64,000 nucleotides of DNA from NCBI RefSeq assembly GCF_050908845.1, contig NZ_CP194171.1, positions 3,906,001-3,970,000 on the forward strand, written 5' to 3'. Under the pieces are notes generated by a model. It was not told the origin of the DNA. It made no database searches and saw only the letters and a program-made list of their open reading frames with translations. The position numbers were made by a program, and so were the translations under genes. The stretch comes from Marinobacterium_D sp050908845 (GTDB taxonomy: Bacteria > Pseudomonadota > Gammaproteobacteria > Pseudomonadales > Balneatricaceae). This document shows positions 33,527-42,463 of this stretch, one piece after another. The number at the start of each line of letters is the position of its first letter. Position 1 is the first letter of the stretch.

Positions 33527-34636
33527 TTAACCAGCCCGGTGTTCGCGAACCAGGTAATCGTGGGACTGCATCTCCAGCAAACGACTCTGCGTACGCTGAA
33601 TCTCAAATTCCAGACGACCTTCAGTGTAGATCTGATCGATCGACACTTCCGCTGACATGATCAACTTCACACCACTGTCGTAAAACTCGTCGACCATGTT
33701 GATGAAGCGTCGCGCGGCATCGTCATTGGCACGTCCAAGCTGGGGCACATTGCTCAAAATGACCGCATGGAAAATCTTCGCCAGCTCGATATAGTCATTC
33801 TGGGAGCGCGGTCCATTGCACAGCGCATCAAAGTCGAACCAGACCACATCTTCGCAGATCCGGCGACTCTGAATACCACGACTATTTACATCGACCACGG
33901 CTCCCTCGACCACCTCTTCCAGGTCCGGCGCCAACCCCTCAAAGCTTCTATTGAGGCTTTCGTCGGCACTGGCATCCAGCGGCCAGTGATAAAGCTCCGC
34001 CTGCTCCAGGGTGCGCAGACGGTAATCGACGCCACCATCCACATTCACCACCTCGGTGTAGCGGTTCAGCAGATCAATGGCGGGCAGAAAGCGCGCGCGC
34101 TGCAGGCCGTCCTTATAGAGGCCGTCCGGTACGATATTGGAGGTTGCAACCAGGGCGACGCCGTTGTTGAACAACTGCTCCATCAATCCGCCGAGGATCA
34201 TCGCATCGGTGATATCGGAGACAAAAAACTCGTCGAAACAGATGATGCGCGCCTCATCCGCGTACTTGCGGCCGATCGCCACCAACGGATTCTTGGTGCC
34301 GTCGAGCAAGCGCAGTTCCTGATGGACTCGCTGCATGAAACGGTGAAAATGGGTGCGCATCTTCCGCTCAATCGGAAGACTGTCGTAGAAGGTATCCATC
34401 AGGTAGGTTTTGCCGCGACCAACCCCGCCCCAGAAGTACAGCCCCTTCACCGGCTCGACAGCTTCACGGCGCAACTTGCCGGTAAGGCGCTGCATAAAGC
34501 CGGGCTGCGGCGCGCTCTCGGCAGCCACCAGATCGTCATATAGACGCTGCAAGTGCCCCACTGCCATCTCCTGGGTAGGATCGTAGGCAAAATCCTCTCT
34601 TTGCAGGTCCTGCTTATAACGTTCCAGCGGTGTCAT
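33527..34636 (-). CDS. zapE: ZapE (AFG1-like), Z-ring-associated ATPase
   Basis: 369 residues, AAA-type ATPase. Walker A at residues 70-77 (GGVGRGKT), Walker B IICFDEFFVSDITDAM, and sensor-like VALVATSNIVPDGLY. In E. coli ZapE joins the divisome during constriction under stress; the mitochondrial relative is Afg1/LACE1. Located upstream of rplM, as in E. coli. Confidence 0.95.
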   Translation of the reverse strand: MTPLERYKQDLQREDFAYDPTQEMAVGHLQRLYDDLVAAESAPQPGFMQRLTGKLRREAVEPVKGLYFWGGVGRGKTYLMDTFYDSLPIERKMRTHFHRFMQRVHQELRLLDGTKNPLVAIGRKYADEARIICFDEFFVSDITDAMILGGLMEQLFNNGVALVATSNIVPDGLYKDGLQRARFLPAIDLLNRYTEVVNVDGGVDYRLRTLEQAELYHWPLDASADESLNRSFEGLAPDLEEVVEGAVVDVNSRGIQSRRICEDVVWFDFDALCNGPRSQNDYIELAKIFHAVILSNVPQLGRANDDAARRFINMVDEFYDSGVKLIMSAEVSIDQIYTEGRLEFEIQRTQSRLLEMQSHDYLVREHRAG

Positions 34637-34725
34637 TTAGACGCTTACCCCCAGCATAGATATCACCCAATGATTGAAGCGGCAAACTTTACTGCTGTGC
34701 AACATATTTATCAAATTGACGACGT

Positions 34726-35436
34726 TCAAAATCCCGCAAGCGACACTAGCAAGGGCAGCAGAAACGCAGTCACCAGCCCGGCCACGCCCATGGCAAGCCC
34801 GCCGAAGGCACCAGCCATCGCACTCAAACCGAACGCATAAGCCGTTCCTATGCCGTGCGCCGACATGCCAAGCGCAAAGCCTCGCGCCTCGTCATCATCG
34901 ATTCGGAAGATCCGGAATACGATCGGTGCCAGCACACAGCCGAGAATGCCTGTCATCAATACGATGCCGGCCGCGAGCGACGGGTACCCTCCTATCTTTT
35001 CCACTATACCTATGGCGATGGGCGAGGTGACCGACTTGGGTGCCAGGGTCAAAATAGTGCGCGGCTCACCGCCGAGAAGCCAGGCAATACCACTGGCGCT
35101 GACTACAGCCGTAATGACGCCACTGAGGGTCGCCACCAGAACCGGAAGCCAGATCTGCCGCAACCTGTCGAAATAGTCCGACAACGGCACCGCCAGCGCC
35201 ACGGTGGCCGGCCCGAGAAGAAAGTGGATGAACTGTGCGCCATCAAAATAGGTGTCATAGTCGGTACCTGTAGCGGTCAGCAGCAGGATCAACACCGCCA
35301 TGGAAAGCAACACCGGATGAAAAATGGACAGACCACCCAGGCGCCGGTGTAACCAGCGCGTAAACAGAAACACCGCCATTGTCAGCACAATCCAGAACAG
35401 AGGGCGCGCTGCAAAATATACCCAGAACGAAGTCAT
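34726..35436 (-). CDS. lrgB: LrgB/CidB family membrane protein
   Basis: 236 residues, about seven membrane segments; motifs FLLGPATVALAVPLSDYF, LAPKSVTSPIAIGIVEKIGG and ARGFALGMSAHGIGTAYAF are characteristic. In Gram-positive bacteria LrgAB counters holin-like CidA; in proteobacteria the pair has been tied to transport or lysis control, unproven here. Overlaps lrgA by 4 bases. Confidence 0.92.
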   Translation of the reverse strand: MTSFWVYFAARPLFWIVLTMAVFLFTRWLHRRLGGLSIFHPVLLSMAVLILLLTATGTDYDTYFDGAQFIHFLLGPATVALAVPLSDYFDRLRQIWLPVLVATLSGVITAVVSASGIAWLLGGEPRTILTLAPKSVTSPIAIGIVEKIGGYPSLAAGIVLMTGILGCVLAPIVFRIFRIDDDEARGFALGMSAHGIGTAYAFGLSAMAGAFGGLAMGVAGLVTAFLLPLLVSLAGF

Positions 35437-35792
35437 CTACCGCCCTTTTTCTCTAACCGACGCATAAGGCGCACCAGAACCCAGCCGGTTACCCCCATGG
35501 TAATCGCGGTACTCAGTACAAGCGTCACGCCAAACACCAGCCACTGACGCCCGATCAGGTCCAGGTGCACCATAACCCCAACCCCGGCCGGCACAAACAG
35601 CAGGGCGAGATTGGACAGCAGCGCATCGGCCACGGTGCGTAACGACTCCGGCACCACACCCCGGTTCAGCATCAGATAGATCACCAGAAACAGCATCCCC
35701 AGAACCGGCCCGGGCACGGACAGCCCCAGTGCCACCACCAGCAACTCGCCAGCCAACTGAAACCCCAGAAGTATCAACAAACCCGCCAGCAT
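35433..35792 (-). CDS. lrgA: LrgA/CidA family holin-like membrane protein
   Basis: 119 residues with four membrane segments. Family segment GELLVVALGLSVPGPVLGML near the N-terminus and LLFVPAGVGVMVHLDL are present. Pairs with lrgB by a 4-base overlap; together they likely form one functional membrane unit. The role as a holin is inferred from the family, not visible in the sequence. Confidence 0.92.
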   Translation of the reverse strand: MLAGLLILLGFQLAGELLVVALGLSVPGPVLGMLFLVIYLMLNRGVVPESLRTVADALLSNLALLFVPAGVGVMVHLDLIGRQWLVFGVTLVLSTAITMGVTGWVLVRLMRRLEKKGGR

Positions 35793-35858
35793 CGACCCTC
35801 TCCCACCCTCTCACAGGCACACACCCGAACAAACCCGTTCATTTTTCTGCACAGCCCC

Positions 35859-35887
35859 TTGGCATGTTTCAAACAGCTCACTATAAT
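35859..35887 (+). promoter_or_regulatory. Promoter of the first tRNA-Pro
   Basis: -35 TTGGCA (35859-35864), 17-bp spacer, -10 TATAAT (35882-35887), followed by a GC-rich stretch GCGCCGCG of the kind that makes stable-RNA promoters sensitive to ppGpp. The tRNA begins about 80 bases downstream of the predicted start. Confidence 0.85.
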
Positions 35888-35973
35888 GCGCCGCGTCGCA
35901 TCGGCAAGGGCTACCCGCCCAAAGTCTAGCGTTATGGAAGGGCCTTACCGGGCACTTCCTTCCAATCAAATGT

Positions 35974-36050
35974 CGGGGTGTAGCTCAGCCTGGTAGAGCA
36001 CTGTCTTCGGGAGGCAGGGGTCGTAGGTTCAAATCCTGTCACCCCGACCA
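35974..36050 (+). tRNA. tRNA-Pro (anticodon CGG), copy 1
   Basis: 77 bases including the encoded CCA. Acceptor CGGGGTG / CACCCCG, D arm GCTCAGCCTGGTAGAGC, anticodon stem CTGTC / GGCAG with loop TTCGGGA (anticodon CGG), T arm with GGTTCAAATCC. Identical to the copy at 36369. A hairpin (GTCGGTTCATCGAC followed by TTTTT) shortly downstream may end the transcript. Confidence 0.98.
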
Positions 36051-36227
36051 TCTTTGGTCGGTTCATCGACTTTTTCCGCAACACGCTTATTTCTCCTCAG
36101 CAACACAGATTCCAACCACAGCTGCCGTCTTATCGCTCTCTGAAAGTTTTAGACAGGAGCCGCTCACACCGAATCTGAGCACAGATTGACCAGCACAATT
36201 TTCTTTCAAGAAAAAACTCGCATCTTG

Positions 36228-36255
36228 TTGACAGCAAAAGAAAAACCCTTATAAT
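36228..36255 (+). promoter_or_regulatory. Consensus promoter of the second tRNA-Pro
   Basis: Both hexamers are exact consensus: TTGACA (36228-36233), 16-bp spacer, TATAAT (36250-36255). The tRNA starts about 107 bases after the predicted start; the leader holds a 7-bp inverted repeat CCTGAAT / ATTCAGG. Confidence 0.88.
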
Positions 36256-36368
36256 TCGCGCTCACTTGAACGGCACATCGGGTTTCCCGACCTGAATAAA
36301 AAATCGCCATTCAGGACACAAGCAGTACCAGAGTCGCATTTCCGCCCTGGAAAACGCGGCAGCATCGT

Positions 36369-36445
36369 CGGGGTGTAGCTCAGCCTGGTAGAGCACTGTC
36401 TTCGGGAGGCAGGGGTCGTAGGTTCAAATCCTGTCACCCCGACCA
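36369..36445 (+). tRNA. tRNA-Pro (anticodon CGG), copy 2
   Basis: 77 bases, identical in sequence to the copy at 35974 and 395 bases downstream of it, including the three preceding and one following base. Reads CCG codons, which are common in this GC-rich region. Confidence 0.98.
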
Positions 36446-36627
36446 TTTCTTCTGTTAGTTTTATCCCTTTTTATTTCCCACTCCAATATCTATTCAGACC
36501 CAGAATCCGGGCCTGAAACCTCGTTATTTATCCGCCGCAATCCACCACTACCCTTTATTGCCCTGGCACAAAAAACACCGTCAGCCACATAGACCAGGCC
36601 AGCCCTCCCGCGCCGGTTAGCAGCGAC

Positions 36628-36657
36628 AAAAAAAAGACCCCCGAAGGAGTCTTTTTT
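36628..36657 (-). terminator. Terminator after aceF
   Basis: On the minus strand the stem GACTCC / GGGGTC (one T-G pair) closes a TTCG tetraloop and is followed by eight T. It ends the aceE-aceF transcript. Confidence 0.92.
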
Positions 36658-36680
36658 CAATCAGCCTAAGACTGGATCGA

Positions 36681-38630
36681 TCAGAGAACCAGGCGACGGA
36701 TATCGCTCAGCAGTCCATTCAGATCGGTCAGGAAGCGACCTGCATCACCGCCGTTGATGGCACGGTGATCGTAGGACAGGCACAGCGGCAGCATCTGACG
36801 CGGCTCGAATTCCTTACCGTTCCAGCGCGGCTTGATATCCGCACGGGAGACACCCAGGATAGCCACCTCCGGCGCATTGACGATCGGCGTAAAGCCGTTG
36901 CCGCCGATACCGCCAAGGCTTGAGATAGTAAAGCAGGCACCCTGCATCTCGTTCGGCTTCAGCTTGCGATCCTTGGCCTTGCCAGCCAGCTCGATCGCCT
37001 CCTTGGACAGCTCGTAGATGCTCTTCTTGTCAGCATCCTTGATCACCGGCACCATCAGGCCGTTCGGCGTATCCACCGCGATACCGATGTTCACATATTT
37101 CTTGTAGACAATATGTTCACCGTCGGAGTGCAGCGACGCATTGAACTTCTGGTGACGGGTCAGAGCGATCGCCGCAGCCTTGATCAGGAACGGCAGCGGA
37201 GTCAGCTTGACGCCAGACTTGGCCGCTTCGTCCTTCATGGACTTACGGAAGGCTTCCAGCTCGGTGATATCCGCATCGTCGAACTGAGTCACATGCGGAA
37301 TGTTCAGCCAGCAGCGGGACATGTTGTCGCGGGTGATCTTGTCAACCTTGGTCAGCTTGACCATCTCGGTCTCGCCGAACTTGCTGAAGTCCACCGCCGG
37401 GATCGGCGGAATGCCGGAACCACCGGTCACAGCAGCCGCGGCACCACCACCCTGCTCGACCTGCTTGATAAGCGACTTGACGTAAGCCTGGACGTCTTCC
37501 TTAACGATACGGCCTTTACGGGCAGAGCCCTTGACCTTGGTCAGATCGACACCGAACTCACGGGCAATCGCACGTACCGCAGGACCGGCATGAACAGACT
37601 TGTTCTTCTGATCCATTGCCGCCAGGTCAGCACCTGAGACCGGAGCAGCCGCCGCTTTCTGCGGAGCCGCAGCTGCAGGCGCTGCAGGCTTCGGAGCTTC
37701 CTGAGCCGGAGTCGCCGCTGGTGCGGGAGCCGCACCGCCTGCCACTTCAAGCTCAAGCAGCAGGTCGCCTTCGTTGACCTTGTCGCCTTCGCTGATCTTC
37801 ATGGACTTGATAACGCCCGCTTTCGGGGCCGGCACTTCCATGGAGGCCTTGTCGGTTTCCAGTGTGATCAGGCTGTCGCCCTCTTCGACGCTATCACCGT
37901 CCTTGACCAGAACTTCGATAACATCAACATCACTGGCGCCACTCAGATCCGGAATCAGAACCGACTCCACACCACCACTTGCAGCAGGTGCTGCAGCAGC
38001 CGGTGCAGGCGCCTCGGCAGCAGCGGCCGGCGCAGCCGGAGCTGCACCAGCGTCGGCAATTTCGAGCTCCAGCAGCAGGTCGCCTTCGTTGACCTTGTCG
38101 CCTTCGCTGATCTTCATGGACTTGACCACACCAGCCATCGGCGCGGGCACTTCCATGGAAGCCTTGTCGGTTTCCAGGGTAATCAGGCTGTCGCCTTCTT
38201 CGACGCTATCGCCGTCCTTGACCAGAACTTCGATAACATCAACGTCGCTGGCACCGCTCAGATCCGGAATCAGAACCGATTCAATACGGGTACCACCCGC
38301 AGCCGCAGGTGCGGCCGGTGCAGGCTCAGCAGCAGGCGCAGGGGCCGGAGCCTCTGCAGCAGGCGCTTCGGCAGCCGGTGCAGCTGCTGCACCTTCCGCC
38401 TCAACTTCAACTACGGCATCACCTTCACTGCAGGTGCCGCCCTCGCTGACCAGAACTTTTTTAACGATACCGCCGACCGTTGCCGGCACTTCCATGGAGG
38501 CCTTGTCGGTCTCCAGGGTAATCAGGCTGTCGCCTTCGGCAATGGTATCGCCTTCTTTTACCAGAACTTCGATGATATCAACGCCTTCGTAGCCACCGAT
38601 ATCCGGCACTGTAATGGTTGTTGTGCTCAC
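36681..38630 (-). CDS. aceF: AceF, dihydrolipoyl acetyltransferase (E2) of pyruvate dehydrogenase
   Basis: Core of the pyruvate dehydrogenase complex; moves acetyl groups from E1 to CoA. 649 residues from a GTG at 38630 (AGAGG 8 bases upstream). Three lipoyl domains at about residues 3-79, 116-192 and 221-297, each with ETDKASME (lipoylated Lys43 in the first), joined by Ala/Pro-rich linkers. A peripheral subunit-binding domain follows (VHAGPAVRAIAREFGVDLTK), then the catalytic domain ending with LSYDHRAINGGDAGRFL. Domains 2 and 3 are almost identical at DNA level. Gap of 42 bases to aceE; no lpd gene in the window. Confidence 0.97.
   Translation of the reverse strand: MSTTTITVPDIGGYEGVDIIEVLVKEGDTIAEGDSLITLETDKASMEVPATVGGIVKKVLVSEGGTCSEGDAVVEVEAEGAAAAPAAEAPAAEAPAPAPAAEPAPAAPAAAGGTRIESVLIPDLSGASDVDVIEVLVKDGDSVEEGDSLITLETDKASMEVPAPMAGVVKSMKISEGDKVNEGDLLLELEIADAGAAPAAPAAAAEAPAPAAAAPAASGGVESVLIPDLSGASDVDVIEVLVKDGDSVEEGDSLITLETDKASMEVPAPKAGVIKSMKISEGDKVNEGDLLLELEVAGGAAPAPAATPAQEAPKPAAPAAAAPQKAAAAPVSGADLAAMDQKNKSVHAGPAVRAIAREFGVDLTKVKGSARKGRIVKEDVQAYVKSLIKQVEQGGGAAAAVTGGSGIPPIPAVDFSKFGETEMVKLTKVDKITRDNMSRCWLNIPHVTQFDDADITELEAFRKSMKDEAAKSGVKLTPLPFLIKAAAIALTRHQKFNASLHSDGEHIVYKKYVNIGIAVDTPNGLMVPVIKDADKKSIYELSKEAIELAGKAKDRKLKPNEMQGACFTISSLGGIGGNGFTPIVNAPEVAILGVSRADIKPRWNGKEFEPRQMLPLCLSYDHRAINGGDAGRFLTDLNGLLSDIRRLVL
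37741..38282 (-). repeat. Near-identical tandem lipoyl-domain repeat inside aceF
   Basis: About 225 bp at 37741-37967 recur at 38056-38282 with an offset of 315 bp, including an identical run of more than 50 bases. They encode the third and second lipoyl domains. The first domain (about 38400-38620) is much more diverged. Confidence 0.9.
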
Positions 38631-38672
38631 AATACTGTCCTCTCGTTAACCTTCAGATGTTCAGTAGCCGGA

Positions 38673-41333
38673 TTACACGGTCCAGGGAGCCGGTTTTTCC
38701 GGGTTGATATTGAACTTCTGCATAGCCTTGGCCACGACGGCAGGTTCAACCTTACCCTCTTCCTGCAGCGCCTTGAGGGCAGCAATACAGACGTAGTAGC
38801 GGTTAACTTCGAAGAATTCACGCAGTTTGGTGCGAGTGTCAGAACGACCGAAGCCGTCTGTACCCAGCACCTTGTAACGACGCGGGATGTACTCGCGCAA
38901 CTGTTCGGCAAACATACGCATGTAGTCGGTAGATGCAACGACCGGACCTTCATGCCCTTCCAGCACCTGCTGGATGTAAGGAACGCGCGCTTCAGCTTCC
39001 GGATGCAGCATATTCCAGCGATCAACTTCCTGCGCTTCGCGGCTCAGTTCGTTGATGGAGGTAGTGCTCCAGACATCCGCCTCGACACCGAACTCTTCAC
39101 GCAGCAGCTTGGCACCTTCGCGAACTTCGCGCAGGATCGAACCGCAACCGAACAGCTGGACACGCAGATCAGCCTTGCCGCCCTCTTCCAGCAGGTAGAT
39201 ACCCTTGACGATACCTTCCTCGGCGCCCTGCGGCATCGCCGGGTGCTGATAGTTCTCGTTCAGTGTAGTGATGTAGTAGAACTTGTTCTCTTGGTCCTGG
39301 TACATGCGCTTCATACCATCCTGAACAATCACCGCCAGCTCGTAGCCGTAAGTCGGATCGTAGCTGACGCAGTTCGGAATCATCCGCGCCATCAGGTGGC
39401 TGTGACCATCCTGGTGCTGCAGACCTTCACCGTTCAGCGTGGTACGGCCAGAGGTAGCACCGATCAGGAAGCCGCGCGCCTGCATATCACCGGCAGCCCA
39501 GCACAGGTCCATGACGCGCTGGAAACCGAACATGGAGTAGAAGATGTAGAACGGCACCATGGTGCAGTTGTTGTTGGCGTAGGAGGTCGCCGCAGCGATC
39601 CAGGCCGACATGGAGCCCGCTTCGTTGATACCCTCTTCCAGGATCTGACCGTTCTTGGATTCCTTGTAGAACATGATCTGATCGGAATCGTGCGGAACGT
39701 AGCGCTGACCTGCAGAGGAGTAGATACCGAGCTGGCGGAACATACCCTCCATACCGAAGGTACGGGCTTCGTCAGGCACGATCGGCACCAGGCGGTTACC
39801 CATCTTCTTGTCCTTGGCCACAGTGCTCAACACACGGTTGAGAGCCATCTGGGTGGACAGGGTACGCTCGCCGGAATCCTTCAACTGACCGGAGAATGCT
39901 TCCAGCTCAGGGGTTTCCAGTTTTTCAAACTCGGTGCGGCGCGCCGGATAGAAACCGCCCAGCTTGCTGCGACGCTCCATCATATACTTCATCTCCGCTG
40001 AATCCGGAGACGGACGATAGTAAGGAACTTCTTTCAGCTGATCGTCAGCCAGCGGGATATTGAAGCGGTCACGGAAGGACTTGAGGTCGTCCATCGCAAC
40101 TTTCTTCAGGGAGTGAGTATCGTTCTTCGCCTGGCCGGACTGACCGGTACCGTAACCTTTTACGGTCTGAGCGAGGATAACGGTCGGCTGTCCCTTGTGG
40201 TTCATCGCCGCGTGGTATGCCGCGTACACCTTGTACGGGTCGTGACCACCACGGTTCAGGTTCATGATCTCTTCGTCAGTCATATCCTTGACCAATTCGG
40301 CCAGTTCCGGATATTTGCCGAAGAAGTGCTCACGGGTGTAAGCACCGCCATTCGCCTTGTAGTTCTGCAGTTCACCGTCACAGACTTCGTCCATGCGCTT
40401 CTGCAGCAGGCCGTTGGTGTCCTTCTCGAACAGCGGATCCCAGTGACGGCCCCAGAGACACTTGATGACGTTCCAGCCGGCGCCGCGGAAGATACCTTCC
40501 AGCTCCTGGACGATCTTGCCGTTACCACGTACCGGGCCATCCAGACGCTGCAGGTTACAGTTGATCACGAAGACCAGGTTTTCCAGCTGTTCACGGCCAG
40601 CCAGGGAGATAGCACCCAGGGATTCCGGCTCGTCACACTCGCCGTCACCCAGGAACGCCCAGACCTTGCGCTCGCCACGTTTAACCAGATCACGCGCAGA
40701 GAGATAGCGCATTACGTGCGCCTGGTAGATCGCCTGAATCGGCCCCAGACCCATGGATACGGTCGGGAACTGCCAGAAGTCCGGCATCAGCCAGGGGTGC
40801 GGGTAGGAGGACAGACCGTTGCCGTCCACTTCACGACGGAAGTTATCCAGCTGCTCTTCGGTCAGGCGGCCTTCCAGGTAAGCGCGGGCATAGATACCCG
40901 GGGAGATGTGACCCTGGAAGAAAACCATGTCAGCTTCACGGTCGCCCTCGGCACCGTGGAAGAAGTAGTTGAAACCGATATCGTAGAGGGTAGCGGAAGA
41001 GGAGAAGCTGGAGATGTGACCACCCAGTCCCTCGTCGTTATCGTTGGCGCGCATGACCATCGCCATGGCGTTCCAGCGGATAAATGAACGGATGCGGCGC
41101 TCCATGAACAGATCGCCCGGCATGCGAACTTCGTCGCGCGGCGAGATCGTGTTCACGTACGGCGTGTTCAGAGTACCGGCACTGCCAACACCGATTTCAG
41201 CGGCACGAGTGCCAAGCTTAGTCAGCAGGTAGCGCGCGCGCTCATTGCTGTCGTTTTTGGCGACAGACTCAAGCGCTTCCATCCACTCGTTTGTTTCGAT
41301 TGGATCGATATCTTCAATCATCTCATCATGCAC
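38673..41333 (-). CDS. aceE: AceE, homodimeric pyruvate dehydrogenase E1
   Basis: Thiamine diphosphate enzyme that decarboxylates pyruvate and acetylates the E2 lipoyl groups. 886 residues from a GTG at 41333 with GGAG 8 bases upstream; this start places the DPIET motif exactly as in E. coli. An ATG four codons in is the alternative. The thiamine diphosphate motif GDGECDEPES with the following NLVFVINCNLQRLDGPVRGN is clear. First gene of aceEF, 254 bases downstream of pdhR. Confidence 0.97.
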   Translation of the reverse strand: MHDEMIEDIDPIETNEWMEALESVAKNDSNERARYLLTKLGTRAAEIGVGSAGTLNTPYVNTISPRDEVRMPGDLFMERRIRSFIRWNAMAMVMRANDNDEGLGGHISSFSSSATLYDIGFNYFFHGAEGDREADMVFFQGHISPGIYARAYLEGRLTEEQLDNFRREVDGNGLSSYPHPWLMPDFWQFPTVSMGLGPIQAIYQAHVMRYLSARDLVKRGERKVWAFLGDGECDEPESLGAISLAGREQLENLVFVINCNLQRLDGPVRGNGKIVQELEGIFRGAGWNVIKCLWGRHWDPLFEKDTNGLLQKRMDEVCDGELQNYKANGGAYTREHFFGKYPELAELVKDMTDEEIMNLNRGGHDPYKVYAAYHAAMNHKGQPTVILAQTVKGYGTGQSGQAKNDTHSLKKVAMDDLKSFRDRFNIPLADDQLKEVPYYRPSPDSAEMKYMMERRSKLGGFYPARRTEFEKLETPELEAFSGQLKDSGERTLSTQMALNRVLSTVAKDKKMGNRLVPIVPDEARTFGMEGMFRQLGIYSSAGQRYVPHDSDQIMFYKESKNGQILEEGINEAGSMSAWIAAATSYANNNCTMVPFYIFYSMFGFQRVMDLCWAAGDMQARGFLIGATSGRTTLNGEGLQHQDGHSHLMARMIPNCVSYDPTYGYELAVIVQDGMKRMYQDQENKFYYITTLNENYQHPAMPQGAEEGIVKGIYLLEEGGKADLRVQLFGCGSILREVREGAKLLREEFGVEADVWSTTSINELSREAQEVDRWNMLHPEAEARVPYIQQVLEGHEGPVVASTDYMRMFAEQLREYIPRRYKVLGTDGFGRSDTRTKLREFFEVNRYYVCIAALKALQEEGKVEPAVVAKAMQKFNINPEKPAPWTV

Positions 41334-41480
41334 TGTGCTTTCTCCGATTCCATAAGCCGTCAGTTTGCAGAGAAAACGCCCGATGCGCAGATCATGCGTT
41401 TCGAGCGCTTTCAGCTCGCACCTCTTGGTTTTTACAACCCCGAATGCGGCGTAGCACAGGGGATGAGGGTGCTTTAATTG

Positions 41481-41499
41481 TGTGTAAATATACTACACA
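41481..41499 (-). promoter_or_regulatory. Inverted repeat upstream of aceE
   Basis: TGTGTA (41481-41486), 7 bases, TACACA (41494-41499). It lies in the pdhR-aceE gap and overlaps A/T-rich sequence (minus-strand TATATT) that may be the aceE -10. It is not a PdhR box. Confidence 0.4.
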
Positions 41500-41587
41500 G
41501 AGTATTACATTCAGTCTACAAAATGGCGTTTGAGGTCAAATTGATCAACAAACCACCAACAACCGATGTAATTTTCGTACACAACTC

Positions 41588-42349
41588 TTACGGATTAAGC
41601 TCAACCCGTCGCAATGCACGTTGCAGTCGGGAGTTTTCTCGCCCCTGCTCCAGCAAAGCCTCTTCAACATAGACCAAATGATCGTGCGCCGCCTTACGGG
41701 CGTGTTCAGGCTCCCCCGCACAGATCGCTTCCATCAATAACCGATGCTGCTCATGGATACGCTGACGGATCTCAGCCTTGGGGTAAATACTGCTCAGGTT
41801 ATCGCCAATGTGCTGATGTAACAGCTGGAACAGCGCTCTCATCATATGTAACAGCACCACATTGTGAGCCGCCGCGGCGATGGCCAGATGAAACTCCACA
41901 TCGGCCGCCACCTCTTTATCAAACTCCTTGCGATCGTGGTAACGCTGCAGGTCATCAAGCCTTGCCGCTATCACCTCCCGATCGGCGACTGTCGATCTGA
42001 GTGCAGCATAGTAGGCCGAGACGCCCTCCAGGGCGTGGCGGAACTCGAGCAGGTCATATTGCGCTTCCGGATGGCTGCGGAACAGGTCGAGCAGCGGGTC
42101 AACCAGGCCATCGCCCAGATTTTCCGCCACGAAGGTACCGCCCCCCTGCCGACTGACCAGCAACCCCTTGGCGGCTAGCTTCTGCAGCGCTTCCCGAATC
42201 GATGGCCTGGAGACATCAAACTCCTGGGCCAGCTCCCTTTCCGGAGGCAAACGCTGACCGGGACGCAAAGCCCCTTCCATAATCATCTCTTCTATTCTTT
42301 GCATGATTACATCCGAGAGCTTGGGCTGCTTCACGCTGCGATAATTCAT
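41588..42349 (-). CDS. pdhR: PdhR-like GntR/FadR-family regulator
   Basis: Pyruvate-responsive repressor family. 253 residues from the ATG at 42349 (GGAG 6 bases upstream), opening MNYRSVKQPKLSDVIMQRIEEMI as in E. coli PdhR. N-terminal winged helix (LPPERELAQEFDVSRPSIRE, then ALQKLAAKGLLVSRQGGGTFV) and a helical FCD effector domain with metal-ligand-like residues in DVEFHLAIAAAAHN. Upstream of aceEF in the same direction and divergent from the lactate-dehydrogenase-like gene. LldR, the lactate regulator of the same family, is the main alternative. Confidence 0.88.
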   Translation of the reverse strand: MNYRSVKQPKLSDVIMQRIEEMIMEGALRPGQRLPPERELAQEFDVSRPSIREALQKLAAKGLLVSRQGGGTFVAENLGDGLVDPLLDLFRSHPEAQYDLLEFRHALEGVSAYYAALRSTVADREVIAARLDDLQRYHDRKEFDKEVAADVEFHLAIAAAAHNVVLLHMMRALFQLLHQHIGDNLSSIYPKAEIRQRIHEQHRLLMEAICAGEPEHARKAAHDHLVYVEEALLEQGRENSRLQRALRRVELNP

Positions 42350-42416
42350 CTGCTTCTCCACGGCACGGAAGGTGCCTGACTCCCCGGGACTGACGACCTA
42401 TTACGCTGGCTGAAAA

Positions 42417-42446
42417 TTGACAAGTCACGGTTAAAAAAAATACAGT
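42417..42446 (+). promoter_or_regulatory. Promoter of the D-lactate-dehydrogenase-like gene
   Basis: -35 TTGACA (42417-42422), 18-bp A-rich spacer, -10 TACAGT (42441-42446). The predicted start near 42453 leaves a leader of about 130 bases. The PdhR-type palindrome begins about 11 bases after this start. Confidence 0.7.
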
Positions 42447-42463
42447 ACCCCAACGCTGATGGT

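Noticed and set aside
35433..35792. LrgA as a phage holin
   Set aside because: It overlaps an LrgB partner and there are no phage genes around it; the chromosomal LrgAB family explains it.
36249..36446. 65-codon frame opposite the second tRNA-Pro (begins MVGVTGFEPTTPASRR)
   Set aside because: This is the well-known spurious translation of the complement of a tRNA gene.
37741..38282. Repeat in aceF as a mobile or CRISPR-like repeat
   Set aside because: The repeat is in frame and encodes lipoyl domains; it is a protein-domain duplication.
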